A DNA stretch of 64,000 nucleotides from an uncultured Collinsella sp. (GCA_905209765.1 CAJLUE010000003.1:1-64000), one strand, 5' to 3'. Shown: positions 26,692 through 39,652, numbered from the stretch's first letter. Made by a program: numbers and translations. Notes: generated from the letters alone by a model not told the origin.

Positions 26692-28641
26692 CTAGAGCTC
26701 GCAGGCAACCTTGTAGCCGTCGCCGATGGCATCGCGGATGTTGCCGCACTTGTTGGCGTCGCCCAGCACGTGGGTGGTAACGCCGGCAGCGGCAAGGTCG
26801 TCGGCCAACTTGGTATTGGGACGATAGCCCATGGCAAGCACCAGCGTATCGGCACCGGTGATGGTGTGGACCTCGCCGTCCTTTTCGTAGCTGATAGTGT
26901 CCTCGGTAATCTCGGTCACCTTGGCCTCTGTAAGCACATGAACGCCCTTGGAGAGCATGCGCGTGATAAGCACCGCGCGACCGGCACCACCCTCGTTGGC
27001 GGCGAGTGTCTTGGTCATCTCGATGACGGTGACATCGCGATTGGCCGGCGACAGGTCGTTGACCAGCGGGGCCAGGTAATCTGCCGTCTCGCAACCGACG
27101 GTGCCGCCGCCCACGATGACGATCTTCTTGCCCGGGAAAGCCTTGCCACCCAGCAGGTCGTCAGCCGTCATAACCTGCTTAAAGCCCTGCATGAAGGCCG
27201 GAGCGATGGGCTCGGCGCCATAAGCCAGGACAACCTCGTAGCCCGCGTAGTCGCGTTGAATGTCCTCGGCAGTAAGCTCGGTACCAAATGCGCACTTCAC
27301 GCCCGCCTCAGCAAGACGGCGATACTGGTATTTGATCACGCGGGTGAGTTCCTGCTTTGCCGGCGGAACGGCCGCGATGCGCATCTCGCCGCCCGGCTCA
27401 TCCTGCTTATCCACGAGCACCACGCTGTGTCCGCGCTTGGCGGCAATGTAGGCTGCCTCCATGCCCGCAGGACCAGCGCCCACAACCAGTATGTTCTTGG
27501 CCTCGGCGGCAGGCTCGTAGCCGGCCTCGTCGCGCTCCACGTCCGGGTTGACGGTGCAGGAGATGCGCTTGCCGAACATAATGCCGTTCAGGCAGCGCAG
27601 GCAACCGATGCAGGGACGGATGTCGTCGGCGTTGCCGGCAGCGGCTTTGTTGCAGAACTCGGCATCGCACAGATTGGCGCGGCCCATCATGCAGATGTCG
27701 GCAGCGCCGTCCTCGATCAGCTCCTCGGCGATCCAGGCCTCGTTAATACGTCCGACAGTGGCGACGGGAATGTTGACGTGCTTTTTGATCTCGCGCGAGC
27801 AGGCGGCATGCGAGGCCTGCTGGGTACCGGCGGCGGGAATCGCGGAGCCGCGCTTGATGGTGGTACCGCCCGACACGTGAATCATGTCGACGCCGGCCTT
27901 CTCCAGACGACGCGAGACGTAGATCATGTCGTTGAGGGTCAGGCCGCCATCGGTGTACTCATCGCCCGAGATGCGGACGTCGATGATAAAGTCCTTGCCG
28001 CAGCGCTCGCGAATCTCGGCGATGACCTCGAGCAGGAAGCGCATGCGGGCGTCGAGCGAGCCACCGTACTCATCGGTACGCTTGTTGTAGAGCGGAGTCA
28101 AAAAGCCGCCGAGCATACCGTGGGCGTGCGCCGCATGGACCTCGACGCCATCGACGCCAGCCTTCTGCATACGCACGGCAGCGTCGCCAAACTGATGCGT
28201 GAGCTCGTGAATCTCGTCGACCGTGATGGGGCGCGGTGCCTCGCGGGCATAGGACGGTCCCACGAAGGACGGAGCGATCAGGCGCGGCGTGCCCGGAATG
28301 TTAAAGGCCATGTAGGCGGGGTGGAAGAGCTGCGGCATGATCTTGCAGCCATACTCGTGGACGGCCGCGGCGAGCTTTTCCCAGCCGGGGATGAACGTGT
28401 CGTCGTAGCAGCACATGTCGCCCGGCAGATAGGTATAGGTGGGCTCGACCGTCACGACCTCGGTGATGATGAGGCCCACGCCGCCCTTGGCGCGGGCACG
28501 GTAATGATCGACCAAATCGTCGGTCACATAGCCATGATCGGCCAGGTTGGTGGACACCGGCGGCATAAAGACGCGGTTCTTGACCTCGGTCGTACCGACC
28601 TTGATCGGGCTAAAGAGCATCGGATAGGCAGAGGACTCCAT
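26692..28641 (-). CDS. NADH:flavin oxidoreductase / 2,4-dienoyl-CoA reductase-like FeS flavoenzyme
   Basis: 649-residue cytosolic enzyme of the old-yellow-enzyme fusion family. An N-terminal FMN TIM barrel (about 1-340; FSPIKVGTTEVKNRVFMPP, HAAHAHGMLGGFL) is followed by a 4Fe-4S motif CIGCLRCLNG...C, an FAD site VVGAGPAGMEAAYIA and an NAD site IVGGGTVGCETADYL. Relatives reduce C=C bonds of enoates, enoyl-CoAs, trimethylamine-type and steroid/bile-acid 3-oxo-delta-4 compounds (BaiCD/BaiH). No bai gene is adjacent, so the substrate is open. The start at 28641 is behind GAAAGGA; the long in-frame N-terminal extension lacks a site. Confidence 0.9.
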   Translation of the reverse strand: MESSAYPMLFSPIKVGTTEVKNRVFMPPVSTNLADHGYVTDDLVDHYRARAKGGVGLIITEVVTVEPTYTYLPGDMCCYDDTFIPGWEKLAAAVHEYGCKIMPQLFHPAYMAFNIPGTPRLIAPSFVGPSYAREAPRPITVDEIHELTHQFGDAAVRMQKAGVDGVEVHAAHAHGMLGGFLTPLYNKRTDEYGGSLDARMRFLLEVIAEIRERCGKDFIIDVRISGDEYTDGGLTLNDMIYVSRRLEKAGVDMIHVSGGTTIKRGSAIPAAGTQQASHAACSREIKKHVNIPVATVGRINEAWIAEELIEDGAADICMMGRANLCDAEFCNKAAAGNADDIRPCIGCLRCLNGIMFGKRISCTVNPDVERDEAGYEPAAEAKNILVVGAGPAGMEAAYIAAKRGHSVVLVDKQDEPGGEMRIAAVPPAKQELTRVIKYQYRRLAEAGVKCAFGTELTAEDIQRDYAGYEVVLAYGAEPIAPAFMQGFKQVMTADDLLGGKAFPGKKIVIVGGGTVGCETADYLAPLVNDLSPANRDVTVIEMTKTLAANEGGAGRAVLITRMLSKGVHVLTEAKVTEITEDTISYEKDGEVHTITGADTLVLAMGYRPNTKLADDLAAAGVTTHVLGDANKCGNIRDAIGDGYKVACEL

Positions 28642-28743
28642 ACAGGGTTCCTTTCGTTTGAGCCGCTCGGCGGCAGTTGCTAGCGTACTTATCGTATCAG
28701 CAACTGCCGTATCCGTAGTCAAACATACCCAAACGCCGGTCGG

Positions 28744-28944
28744 CTAATGAATACCGCGGCCCAAGTCTTCGGCAATTTTGTCTACGCCCTTAAGTGCGGC
28801 GCACGTCTTTTTGTTGGAGCAATGCCCCGTGCAAACGCCACCCTGAGCGCAGTCAGCGCAGGTGCCCTTGCGGTAGATGCGCACGCATACCGCGACAAAC
28901 GCAATACCGATAACAGCCAGTACAACAATATCGATAGGTGCCAT
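28744..28944 (-). CDS. FeoB-associated Cys-rich membrane protein
   Basis: 66 residues: an N-terminal transmembrane helix (DIVVLAVIGIAFVAVCVRIY), then CADCAQGGVCTGHCSNKKTC with six closely spaced Cys. Small Cys-rich membrane proteins of this kind commonly follow feoB and may help iron transfer (FeoC-like role, unproven). It is 170 bases downstream of feoB, beyond a terminator-like hairpin, so expression may be partly separate. Confidence 0.85.
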   Translation of the reverse strand: MAPIDIVVLAVIGIAFVAVCVRIYRKGTCADCAQGGVCTGHCSNKKTCAALKGVDKIAEDLGRGIH

Positions 28945-29059
28945 AGCAAGCCTCCTCTAGTTAACCATCACTTACTTTACCCCATTCTCCACCTACTAAA
29001 AAGGGACAGGTTTATTTTGGTTGGTTTTATCTGCGGAAACGTCACATCTCCCCCACCAA

Positions 29060-29090
29060 AAAGCCCGAGTGTCGCTGGGACACCCGGGCT
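29060..29090 (-). terminator. Hairpin downstream of feoB
   Basis: AGCCCGaGTGTC-GCTGG-GACACcCGGGCTT 30 bases after the feoB stop. Just beyond (28999-29020) is a reversed copy of the hairpin C core AAAGGGACAGGTTTATTTTG. Confidence 0.8.
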
Positions 29091-29118
29091 TGTGAAAGGG
29101 GCTAATCCTTATTCGGAC

Positions 29119-31446
29119 TTAAGCGGAAACTGCGGCGGAGGCAGTGTTGGTCTCATCCTCGTCGGTCCATGCATGCTTGGGCATGGGACGGAAGATCTGG
29201 AAGAGCATCGCAACCAGCAGCACGATGGCCACAATCGTCCAGATACCAAACTGTCCAAGAACAAGCAGGTTGTAGAACTGGTTGATGAACAGGCCGATCA
29301 CCCAAGCGAAGGCGCACTCGTAGCCGAGGGCAATCGCGGTCCACTTGCCGGAATCCATCTGGTTGCGGATGGTACCCATGGCGGCAAAGCACGGAGCGCA
29401 CAGCAGGTTGAACGCGCCAAAGGCAACGCAAGCGCCCATAGTCGGGAACATGCCGGCAAACGCGGTCCACAGGCTCGGGTCGGTCTCTGCGGCGTCAGCC
29501 ACGGACAGCAGCGAGCCGGCGGTGGCGACAACGTTCTCCTTGGCGACAAGACCAGAGACGGACAGTGCTGTTGCCTGCCAGGTGCTAAAGCCGAGCGGGG
29601 CGAAGATCCAGGCGATCAGGTTGCCGAGCATGGCAAGCACGGAGTAGTCCATGAACTCCTCGGGGATGCCGTCCATCGCAGGCAGGAAGCCAAAGGAACC
29701 GTTGTAGCTACCAAAGTTGGACAGGAACCAAACCACGACAGTGGAGGCAAAGATGACCGTGCCGGCCTTCTTGATAAAGGCCCAGCAGCGCTCCCACACG
29801 TGCAGCGCCCAAGAGCGGATCGCCGGGAAGTGGTAGGCAGGAAGCTCCATAACAAACGGCGTCGGGCGGCCGGCGAAGAGCTTGGTCTTCTTGAGCATGA
29901 GGCCCGAGGCGATGACGGCAAAGACGCCCAGGAAGTAGAAGAGCGGGCTGATCCACGCGGCGGTGGTAGAAGAATCGCCGATGATGGAACCCATGAGCAG
30001 GGCGATGATCGGCAGCTTGGCGCCACAGGGAATAAACGTGGTGGTCATGACCGTCATACGGCGGTCCTTCTCGTTCTCGATGGTCTTGGTGGCCATGACG
30101 CCGGGGACGCCGCAGCCCGAGGACACGAGCATGGGGATAAAGGACTTACCGGACAGGCCAAACCGGCGGAACACGCGGTCCATGATGAAGGCGACGCGGG
30201 CCATATAGCCGCAGTCCTCCAGGAAAGACAGCATCACGAACAGCAGGAACATCTGCGGGACGAAGCCGAAGATGGCGCCCAGGCCGCCGACGATACCGTC
30301 ACAGACGAGCGAATCGACCAGGCCACCGTCCTCGGTGCCGCCCGCCACAAGGGCATCGTGCACCACGGTGGTGATACCCGGGACATAGGGGCCGTACTGT
30401 GCCGGGTCGACCGAATCGGCGTCGTCGCCCGCAGCCTCGACAGCTGCGTCGTAGGCGTCGCGACCCTGGCCGAGCACATACCAGCCGTCGGTGCCGAAGA
30501 GCTGGTCATTGGTGAAGTCGGTCACCGTGCCGCCCAGGGTGGAAACGGCGATGTAGTACACACAAAACATGATGATCACAAAGATCGGCAGGCCCAGAAT
30601 ACGGTTGGTAACCACGCGGTCGATCTTCTCGGAAGTGCTCATCTTGGTCGGAGCCTTGGTGAGGCACTCATCGATAATGTGCGCGATGACGCCATAGCGC
30701 TCACCGGTGATGATGGACTCGGCATCGTCGTCGCAGTCTTGCTCGCACTGGGCGACCAGCTCCTCCACGCGAGCGGCCTTCTCCTTGGTGAGGTTGATGA
30801 GCTTGCAGGCGTCCGCATCGCGCTCAAACAGCTTGACGGCGTAATAGCGGCGTTTGTTGGCGGGAACGCTCGCCGGAAGGTTGTTCTCGATGTGCGTCAG
30901 AACGTCCTCGATGGAGGAGTCGAACTTGTGCTCCGGCACCTGGCCCTTGGAAGCAGCGGACTTCTTGACCTGCTCGAACAGCTCCTTGATGCCCTTGTTC
31001 TTAAGAGCCGAAATCATCATAACCGGGCAGCCGAGCTTCTTGGAGAGCTTGTCCGTGTCGATCTTGTCGCCGTTCTTCTCGACCAAGTCGGCCATGTTGA
31101 GGGCGACGACCACGGGCAGGCCGGTCTCGATAACCTGAAGCGCCAGGTACAGGTTGCGCTCCAGATTGGTGGCATCGACAACCTGGACGACGACATCGGG
31201 CTCGCCGCTCATGAGGTAATCGCGCGAGCACTGCTCCTCGGGGCTGTAGGGGGAAAGCGAGTAGATGCCGGGGAGGTCCGTGATGGTAACGTTCTTATCG
31301 CTTAGGAGCTTGGCCTCCTTTTTCTCAACCGTGACGCCGGGCCAGTTGCCAACGTAGCCGTTGGCGCCGGTGATCAGGTTGAAAAGCGTGGTCTTGCCGC
31401 AGTTGGGGTTACCCGCCAGCGCGACATGGATCTGAGAATCCGCCAT
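29119..31446 (-). CDS. feoB: Ferrous iron transporter FeoB
   Basis: 775-residue inner membrane Fe(II) permease. An N-terminal G domain (about 1-165) has G1 GNPNCGKTTLFN, G3 DLPGIYSLSPYSPEE and G4 NMADL; a GDI helical spacer follows; then two Gate segments with about eight to ten helices, including GSGCGVPGVMATKTI-like Cys-containing sequence (SSGCGVPGVM) and CGAKLPIIALLMG, thought to form the iron path. A ~45-residue insert rich in Asp/Ala lies in the periplasmic loop after the first gate helix. Operon with two feoA genes upstream; a separate DtxR-like dyad 75-95 bases upstream suggests additional control. Confidence 0.97.
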   Translation of the reverse strand: MADSQIHVALAGNPNCGKTTLFNLITGANGYVGNWPGVTVEKKEAKLLSDKNVTITDLPGIYSLSPYSPEEQCSRDYLMSGEPDVVVQVVDATNLERNLYLALQVIETGLPVVVALNMADLVEKNGDKIDTDKLSKKLGCPVMMISALKNKGIKELFEQVKKSAASKGQVPEHKFDSSIEDVLTHIENNLPASVPANKRRYYAVKLFERDADACKLINLTKEKAARVEELVAQCEQDCDDDAESIITGERYGVIAHIIDECLTKAPTKMSTSEKIDRVVTNRILGLPIFVIIMFCVYYIAVSTLGGTVTDFTNDQLFGTDGWYVLGQGRDAYDAAVEAAGDDADSVDPAQYGPYVPGITTVVHDALVAGGTEDGGLVDSLVCDGIVGGLGAIFGFVPQMFLLFVMLSFLEDCGYMARVAFIMDRVFRRFGLSGKSFIPMLVSSGCGVPGVMATKTIENEKDRRMTVMTTTFIPCGAKLPIIALLMGSIIGDSSTTAAWISPLFYFLGVFAVIASGLMLKKTKLFAGRPTPFVMELPAYHFPAIRSWALHVWERCWAFIKKAGTVIFASTVVVWFLSNFGSYNGSFGFLPAMDGIPEEFMDYSVLAMLGNLIAWIFAPLGFSTWQATALSVSGLVAKENVVATAGSLLSVADAAETDPSLWTAFAGMFPTMGACVAFGAFNLLCAPCFAAMGTIRNQMDSGKWTAIALGYECAFAWVIGLFINQFYNLLVLGQFGIWTIVAIVLLVAMLFQIFRPMPKHAWTDEDETNTASAAVSA

Positions 31447-31521
31447 TCAATCCTTCTTCCTTGTGTGCCTGCGCTGCTTTCTCCGCGCGGGCTGGATAAT
31501 GTGCTTCAAAAATGCTGCATT

Positions 31522-31541
31522 AAGTTAGAAATACCTAACTT
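31522..31541 (-). promoter_or_regulatory. DtxR/IdeR-like dyad upstream of feoB
   Basis: AAGTTAG-AAATAC-CTAACTT, 7-bp perfect arms between feoA and feoB. Size, symmetry and TTAG/CTAA edges resemble iron-responsive DtxR-family boxes. The assignment is by resemblance only. Confidence 0.55.
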
Positions 31542-31568
31542 TATCTGCAGAAATATACGCCGTAGCCC

Positions 31569-31790
31569 TTACTGGACCTCGACGACGGCCGCCTCCTCCT
31601 TGCGGATGGAAAGCTCGTAGCCGCGCACGTTGATCTCGACCGGATCACCGAGCGGCGCAACCTTCACGACCTTGAACGAAGTGCCCTTGATGAGCCCCAG
31701 GTCCATAAGGTGGCGGCGAAGCGCACCCTCACCGTGAAGCTTGACGATGGTAGAGCTCTCGCCCACCTTAACGTCACCCAACGTCTTCAT
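31569..31790 (-). CDS. feoA: FeoA family protein (second copy)
   Basis: 73-residue SH3-like protein (SSTIVKLHGEGALRRHLMDLGLIKGT...VEINVRGYELSIRKEEA), a cytosolic partner of FeoB in ferrous iron uptake. It lies between the other feoA and feoB, with binding site AAAGGGGG. Confidence 0.93.
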   Translation of the reverse strand: MKTLGDVKVGESSTIVKLHGEGALRRHLMDLGLIKGTSFKVVKVAPLGDPVEINVRGYELSIRKEEAAVVEVQ

Positions 31791-31829
31791 CCTCTTGTCC
31801 CCCTTTCGGTTTTTATCAAATGCTGCAGA

Positions 31830-32072
31830 CTAACCGACGGTCATGATGTGCATGGCAACCTTGGAATCGATGCCAAAGCGTGCGCCCAGCACCGTGACGA
31901 TGATATTGGCACCACTCGAGCTCACCACGTGAATCTCGCTGCCCTCGACAAAGCCGAGGTCCTTGAGGTGGTGTTTCATGTCCTCATTGCCCTTTACACG
32001 AGACACGCGCACGGTTTCGCCTGCTTTTACCATCGAAAGCGGCATGGCCGGCATCTGCGGTCCGCAAGACAT
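31830..32072 (-). CDS. feoA: FeoA family protein (first copy)
   Basis: 80 residues with FeoA hallmarks MKHHLKDLGFVEGSEIHVV and LGARFGIDSKVAMHI. It has an N-terminal MSCGPQMPAM extension containing a Cys. First gene of the feoA-feoA-feoB set, right after the large operator palindrome. Two feoA genes before feoB are common in Gram-positive anaerobes. Confidence 0.93.
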   Translation of the reverse strand: MSCGPQMPAMPLSMVKAGETVRVSRVKGNEDMKHHLKDLGFVEGSEIHVVSSSGANIIVTVLGARFGIDSKVAMHIMTVG

Positions 32073-32114
32073 GAGTTGCTCCTAACGTCAGTTCGTCCTC
32101 AACATCGACGCGAT

Positions 32115-32168
32115 AAAAGTTAACCACGTCTATGTTCGCTATAGTAAACTAGCACGTGGTTAACTTTT
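32115..32168 (-). promoter_or_regulatory. Operator palindrome flanking the feo promoter
   Basis: Perfect 15-bp arms AAAAGTTAACCACGT (32115-32129) and complement (32154-32168) with 24 bases between, where a minus-strand -10 (TACTAT) sits. The arrangement brackets the promoter and suggests binding of a metal-responsive repressor to two half-site groups, or a looped complex. Confidence 0.7.
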
Positions 32169-32217
32169 TGGAAAGGGTCCCCATTCAGATTTCGAAAAAG
32201 TTTCCTATACGAAACAA

Positions 32218-32252
32218 AAAGGCGCGGCAAAGGACCATCCTTTACCGCGCCC
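32218..32252. terminator. Terminator of the HPr-like gene
   Basis: GGCGCGGCAAAGGA-CCA-TCCTTTACCGCGCC with A-rich and T-rich flanks, nine bases after the stop at 32261. Confidence 0.88.
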
Positions 32253-32260
32253 TATCATGC

Positions 32261-32509
32261 TTAGAGCGAGAGGTTTCTGATCGACGTGACGCACGAGGCC
32301 TCATCCACGCCCGAAACGCGGAAGATAATGTCCTCGCCACACTCGCCGTAGAGAGCCATGAGGCCCATAACGTCGCGACCGTCGGTATGGCGATCACCGA
32401 TGCTGACCGACACGTCACTACGATGCTTGGCGATAATGTCATAGAGCAACGCAACCGGGCGGGCATGTAGTCCCAACGGATCTTTAATCGTCTTTGTAAA
32501 CTCGACCAT
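32261..32509 (-). CDS. HPr-family phosphocarrier protein with Asp at the Ser46 position
   Basis: 82 residues. GLHARPVALL keeps the phosphorylatable His. The regulatory helix that reads KSIMGVMSL in Gram-positive HPr is here RDVMGLMAL, so the serine phosphorylated by HPr kinase is Asp. It may carry PTS phosphate but mimic the P-Ser state, or be a Crh-like paralogue. Start 32509 has GGAGGGGAC directly upstream; an earlier in-frame Met is less likely. It is a single gene, with no ptsI nearby. Confidence 0.88.
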   Translation of the reverse strand: MVEFTKTIKDPLGLHARPVALLYDIIAKHRSDVSVSIGDRHTDGRDVMGLMALYGECGEDIIFRVSGVDEASCVTSIRNLSL

Positions 32510-32607
32510 GTCCCCTCCCACGACATCGCACATTCGGCCGGCAAAACCCAGCCACGTGGTAGTTATTGTAGCGTTAGATGCTTGTCGAGAGCCCCTCCGG
32601 ATACCCC

Positions 32608-32827
32608 GTGGTCAAAAAGTGGCAAATATGAGTACTGTCACCAATTTAGTAGCAGCAAAATCGAGAGCAAATTGCCTACTTTGAGCGATTCGAAGAGGTT
32701 GAAAGCCGTCAAACGCCATTTAAAGGGGGTTAGATAAATTGATTTTGAGTCCATTTTTGCTCAAAACCGGCCGATAGATATGACACCTCTTTTGCAACAG
32801 TACTCATATTTGGCATTTTTTGACCAC
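32608..32827. mobile_element. MITE, 220 bp, 31-bp terminal inverted repeats
   Basis: Left terminus GTGGTCAAAAAGTGGCAAAT (on to 32638) and right terminus 32797-32827 match at 29 of 31 positions as inverted repeats. The interior is AT-rich (unlike the flanks) and has no reading frame. It lies in the intergenic space between the HPr-like gene and the APC permease. No target duplication is obvious. It should be mobilised in trans by a transposase encoded elsewhere. Confidence 0.85.
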
Positions 32828-32856
32828 AAGGTCCAAAACCATGCCCCAAAACACAA

Positions 32857-32886
32857 AAGGAGGGGCCTCGTAAGGCCCCTCCTTAG
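32857..32886 (-). terminator. Terminator of the APC permease gene
   Basis: AAGGAGGGGCCT-CGTA-AGGCCCCTCCTT, 45 bases after the stop. Confidence 0.88.
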
Positions 32887-32931
32887 GAAAGGGAATCGAT
32901 TTATTCCACAGCCGTAGATTAATCCTAGCCG

Positions 32932-34407
<1,476 letters not shown>

Positions 34408-34548
34408 TTATCTATTAAATGTCATCTAAACCCGTCCGAGCTGCAAGTGCAAACACGGACGGTGCACCTGCTAAGGGGAATGGGGAAAAGGGAGTCAACA
34501 AAGCCATCCCCCTTAACGGCGCGAAGCAAACGTCCAGGCGGACGAATA

Positions 34549-35004
34549 CTACTTGTTGGGGAAGGAATATCCTTCAACCGTCACGTGCAGCACCACGACG
34601 CGGGGATCCGAAGCCTCGGCGATAACACGGTAAGCCTCGTCAATTTCGATGACGGCAACGCCGCCGGCGGGAATCGTCACGGTCTCCCCCGTGCCCTCAA
34701 AGCGTTCGCGATCGTCGATATCGCTGTAGGCGCGCGTGCAGGTAAGATCGGCCTTGGAAGCCACCTCGACGGTCAGATCGCCATCGAGCGGGGCGAGCAC
34801 GGCATGGTAGCGACGGTGACCGACCAAATCGGCAGTAGCCGCCTCGTGGGCGTTCACCCACCAATACACCAGCGAGTCGCCGATAGAGTACGCCACATCG
34901 TGCTGCAGGTCGGCAACACCATCGAGCGCCTGGCCGGTGCGCATCCACTTCTTGACGGACTTCATCTGAGCGTCGAAATCGGCGCGCGAGTTAAAGACAT
35001 GCAT
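34549..35004 (-). CDS. ebgC: EbgC-like YhcH/YjgK/YiaL family protein
   Basis: 151-residue cupin-like protein (SIGDSLVYWWVNAHEA, GHRRYHAVLAPLDGDL, IPAGGVAVIEIDEAY). In E. coli the small subunit EbgC is required for full Ebg beta-galactosidase activity. It starts three bases after the large-subunit stop, supporting an ebgAC operon. Confidence 0.9.
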   Translation of the reverse strand: MHVFNSRADFDAQMKSVKKWMRTGQALDGVADLQHDVAYSIGDSLVYWWVNAHEAATADLVGHRRYHAVLAPLDGDLTVEVASKADLTCTRAYSDIDDRERFEGTGETVTIPAGGVAVIEIDEAYRVIAEASDPRVVVLHVTVEGYSFPNK

Positions 35005-35007
35005 GGC

Positions 35008-38031
<3,024 letters not shown>

Positions 38032-38048
38032 TCATCGTAGTGATTCTT

Positions 38049-38152
38049 GTGCAACCGGTTGTCCTTATCTTACGGGCGATGCAAAATACTGTGCAACCGG
38101 TTGTCCGCCGAACGGTCGATTTGGCCGGATTAACGGTGCAACCGGTTGTACA
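38049..38152. promoter_or_regulatory. Three LacI-family operators CAACCGGTTG
   Basis: Perfect 10-bp palindromic cores at 38052-38061, 38094-38103 and 38139-38148, each within GTGCAACCGGTTGT. Centre spacings are 42 and 45 bases, about four helical turns, so looping by a tetramer is possible. They lie 35-135 bases upstream of ebgA; the third is followed by a partial fourth (ACAACCGC). The remaining stretch to 38392 holds the promoter of the regulator and no other gene. Confidence 0.85.
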
Positions 38153-38392
38153 ACCGCGGCACTTATGTCACCCTGAGTATCGAAACTCAGCGCAAAACAT
38201 CGTTCTCAAGCTCGTAGGCAACCGCCACGCCCGCTAATATCTCACCCACACGAGACGTATTCGATTTCGGCTTGGTTGCAAAACGACACCGGTCACCGGA
38301 TATCATGAACGCTGTTCAGACGCACTATAGTAAGCTGTATCCGCACTAGCCCGTACCAGTGACAACATCGACCGCATTTTCCAGGAGACGCC

Positions 38393-39409
38393 ATGATCCA
38401 ACCAGTTCGCACCGCACCTACGCTTGCCGAGGTTGCCGCAGCTGCCGGCGTATCGCGCTCCACGGCATCGCGTGCCCTCAACGATTCGCCCCGCATTAGC
38501 GAGGAAACCAAAAGGCGCGTCCGCGCGGCGGCCAAGGAAGTCAATTTTGTCCCCAACGCTCGTGGCCGAGCGCTCGCTGTCGGGCGCACGGAAATCATCG
38601 CCGTGCTCGTGACCGAGCCCCTGAGTGAACTCTTCAGCGACCCCACCTATAGCGAGTTTTTGAGCGGCATTACCGAGGAACTGTCGGAGTCATCCTATCT
38701 GCCCGTTATCTTGCAGGCGTCTTCCACGCATGAGCGCAACCGCGCACGCGAGCACTTTGAGCGCCGCTCGTTCGACGCCGTGATCGACGTCTCCCCCTAC
38801 AAGGGCAGCGAGCTGCTCGAGGTGCTGCGCGAGCTGGGCGTGCCCACCGTGTTGTGCGGCCAGCTCGAGGGTCATCCCTATCGCGATGTGTTCTCGACGG
38901 TCTACTCCGACGACGAAGAGGGCGGACGCTTTGCGGCACTCGCCATGAAGGAGCGCGGGCGCAAAGATATCGTCGCCGTGTTGGGACCGCAAGACAACCC
39001 CGCTGTTGTCGACCGCCTGCGCGGCTACCGCGCCGTCTTGGGCGAAGACCTCCCAGACGCAAACGTTATCTATACCGGCTGGAACAGCGGAGACGGCTAT
39101 CAGGCCATGCACCAGATCCTCGCGCGCGAGATTGCTTTCGATGGCGTGCTCTGCGGATCGGACCGTATCGCGGCTGGCGTCATCACCGCACTCAACGAGG
39201 CAGGCCTATCCGTTCCGGCGGACGTTTCTGTCGTCGGCTTCGACGATCACGAGATTGCGACGCGCTGCGTCCCCGCGCTCACGACCGTCCGCCAGCCCCT
39301 GCGCGAAGAAGGCCACATGGCCGCCAACATTGCGCTCGACATGATCAAGGGCGCCGAGCCCACCACCTCCGTGATGCACATGCAGCTGATCCAGAGAGAC
39401 TCGCTATAA
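38393..39409 (+). CDS. LacI family regulator of ebgAC (EbgR-like)
   Basis: 338 residues. N-terminal HTH PTLAEVAAAAGVSRSTASRAL (first 20 bases of a longer motif) and hinge, then a PBP-like ligand domain (IAVLVTEPLSELFSDPTYSEF; GYRAVLGEDLPDANV; CGSDRIAAGVITALNEAGL). Divergent from ebgA with the CAACCGGTTG operators between, so it very likely represses ebgAC until a galactoside binds. Start ATG with CAGGAGACGCC. Confidence 0.92.
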   Translation: MIQPVRTAPTLAEVAAAAGVSRSTASRALNDSPRISEETKRRVRAAAKEVNFVPNARGRALAVGRTEIIAVLVTEPLSELFSDPTYSEFLSGITEELSESSYLPVILQASSTHERNRAREHFERRSFDAVIDVSPYKGSELLEVLRELGVPTVLCGQLEGHPYRDVFSTVYSDDEEGGRFAALAMKERGRKDIVAVLGPQDNPAVVDRLRGYRAVLGEDLPDANVIYTGWNSGDGYQAMHQILAREIAFDGVLCGSDRIAAGVITALNEAGLSVPADVSVVGFDDHEIATRCVPALTTVRQPLREEGHMAANIALDMIKGAEPTTSVMHMQLIQRDSL

Positions 39410-39415
39410 GAAACT

Positions 39416-39459
39416 GGGGCAGGCTTTCCGCCAGACAGTTGTTGCGGAAAGCCTGTCCC
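39416..39459 (+). terminator. Hairpin F1 after the LacI-type gene
   Basis: GGGGCAGGCTTTCCGC / GCGGAAAGCCTGTCCC around CAGACAGTTGTT, followed by GTTTTG. Paired with F2 at 39478, with which it shares TTTCCG-nn-AGACAG and GGAAA but not the lower stem. Confidence 0.8.
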
Positions 39460-39477
39460 GTTTTGAGCGCTCATTCT

Positions 39478-39521
39478 GGGGCACAGTTTCCGTTAGACAG
39501 CTCAACCGGAAACTGTGCCCC
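39478..39521. repeat. Hairpin F2, covarying copy of F1
   Basis: GGGGCACAGTTTCCG / CGGAAACTGTGCCCC around TTAGACAGCTCAAC. A third, partial copy (CTGGGTCGCACTTTCCGCG) begins at 39539. Confidence 0.75.
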
Positions 39522-39598
39522 ATTATTTTGCCGGATTCTGGGTCGCACTTTCCGCGATGCCCGGTCACCCCATGCCCTCACAATCTCGGCGTATAAAA

Positions 39599-39631
39599 AA
39601 CGAGGGAAGGCACACGTCCTTCCCTCGTTAC
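39599..39631 (-). terminator. Terminator of aspS
   Basis: AACGAGGGAAGG-CACACGT-CCTTCCCTCGTT, 22 bases after the aspS stop, with T-run on the minus strand. Confidence 0.9.
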
Positions 39632-39652
39632 GAGCAATATATAGCCGCTCGC

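Noticed and set aside
28747..31305. 852-residue plus-strand frame opposite feoB
   Set aside because: Shadow of feoB; low-complexity His/Glu/Gly composition typical of antisense high-GC frames.
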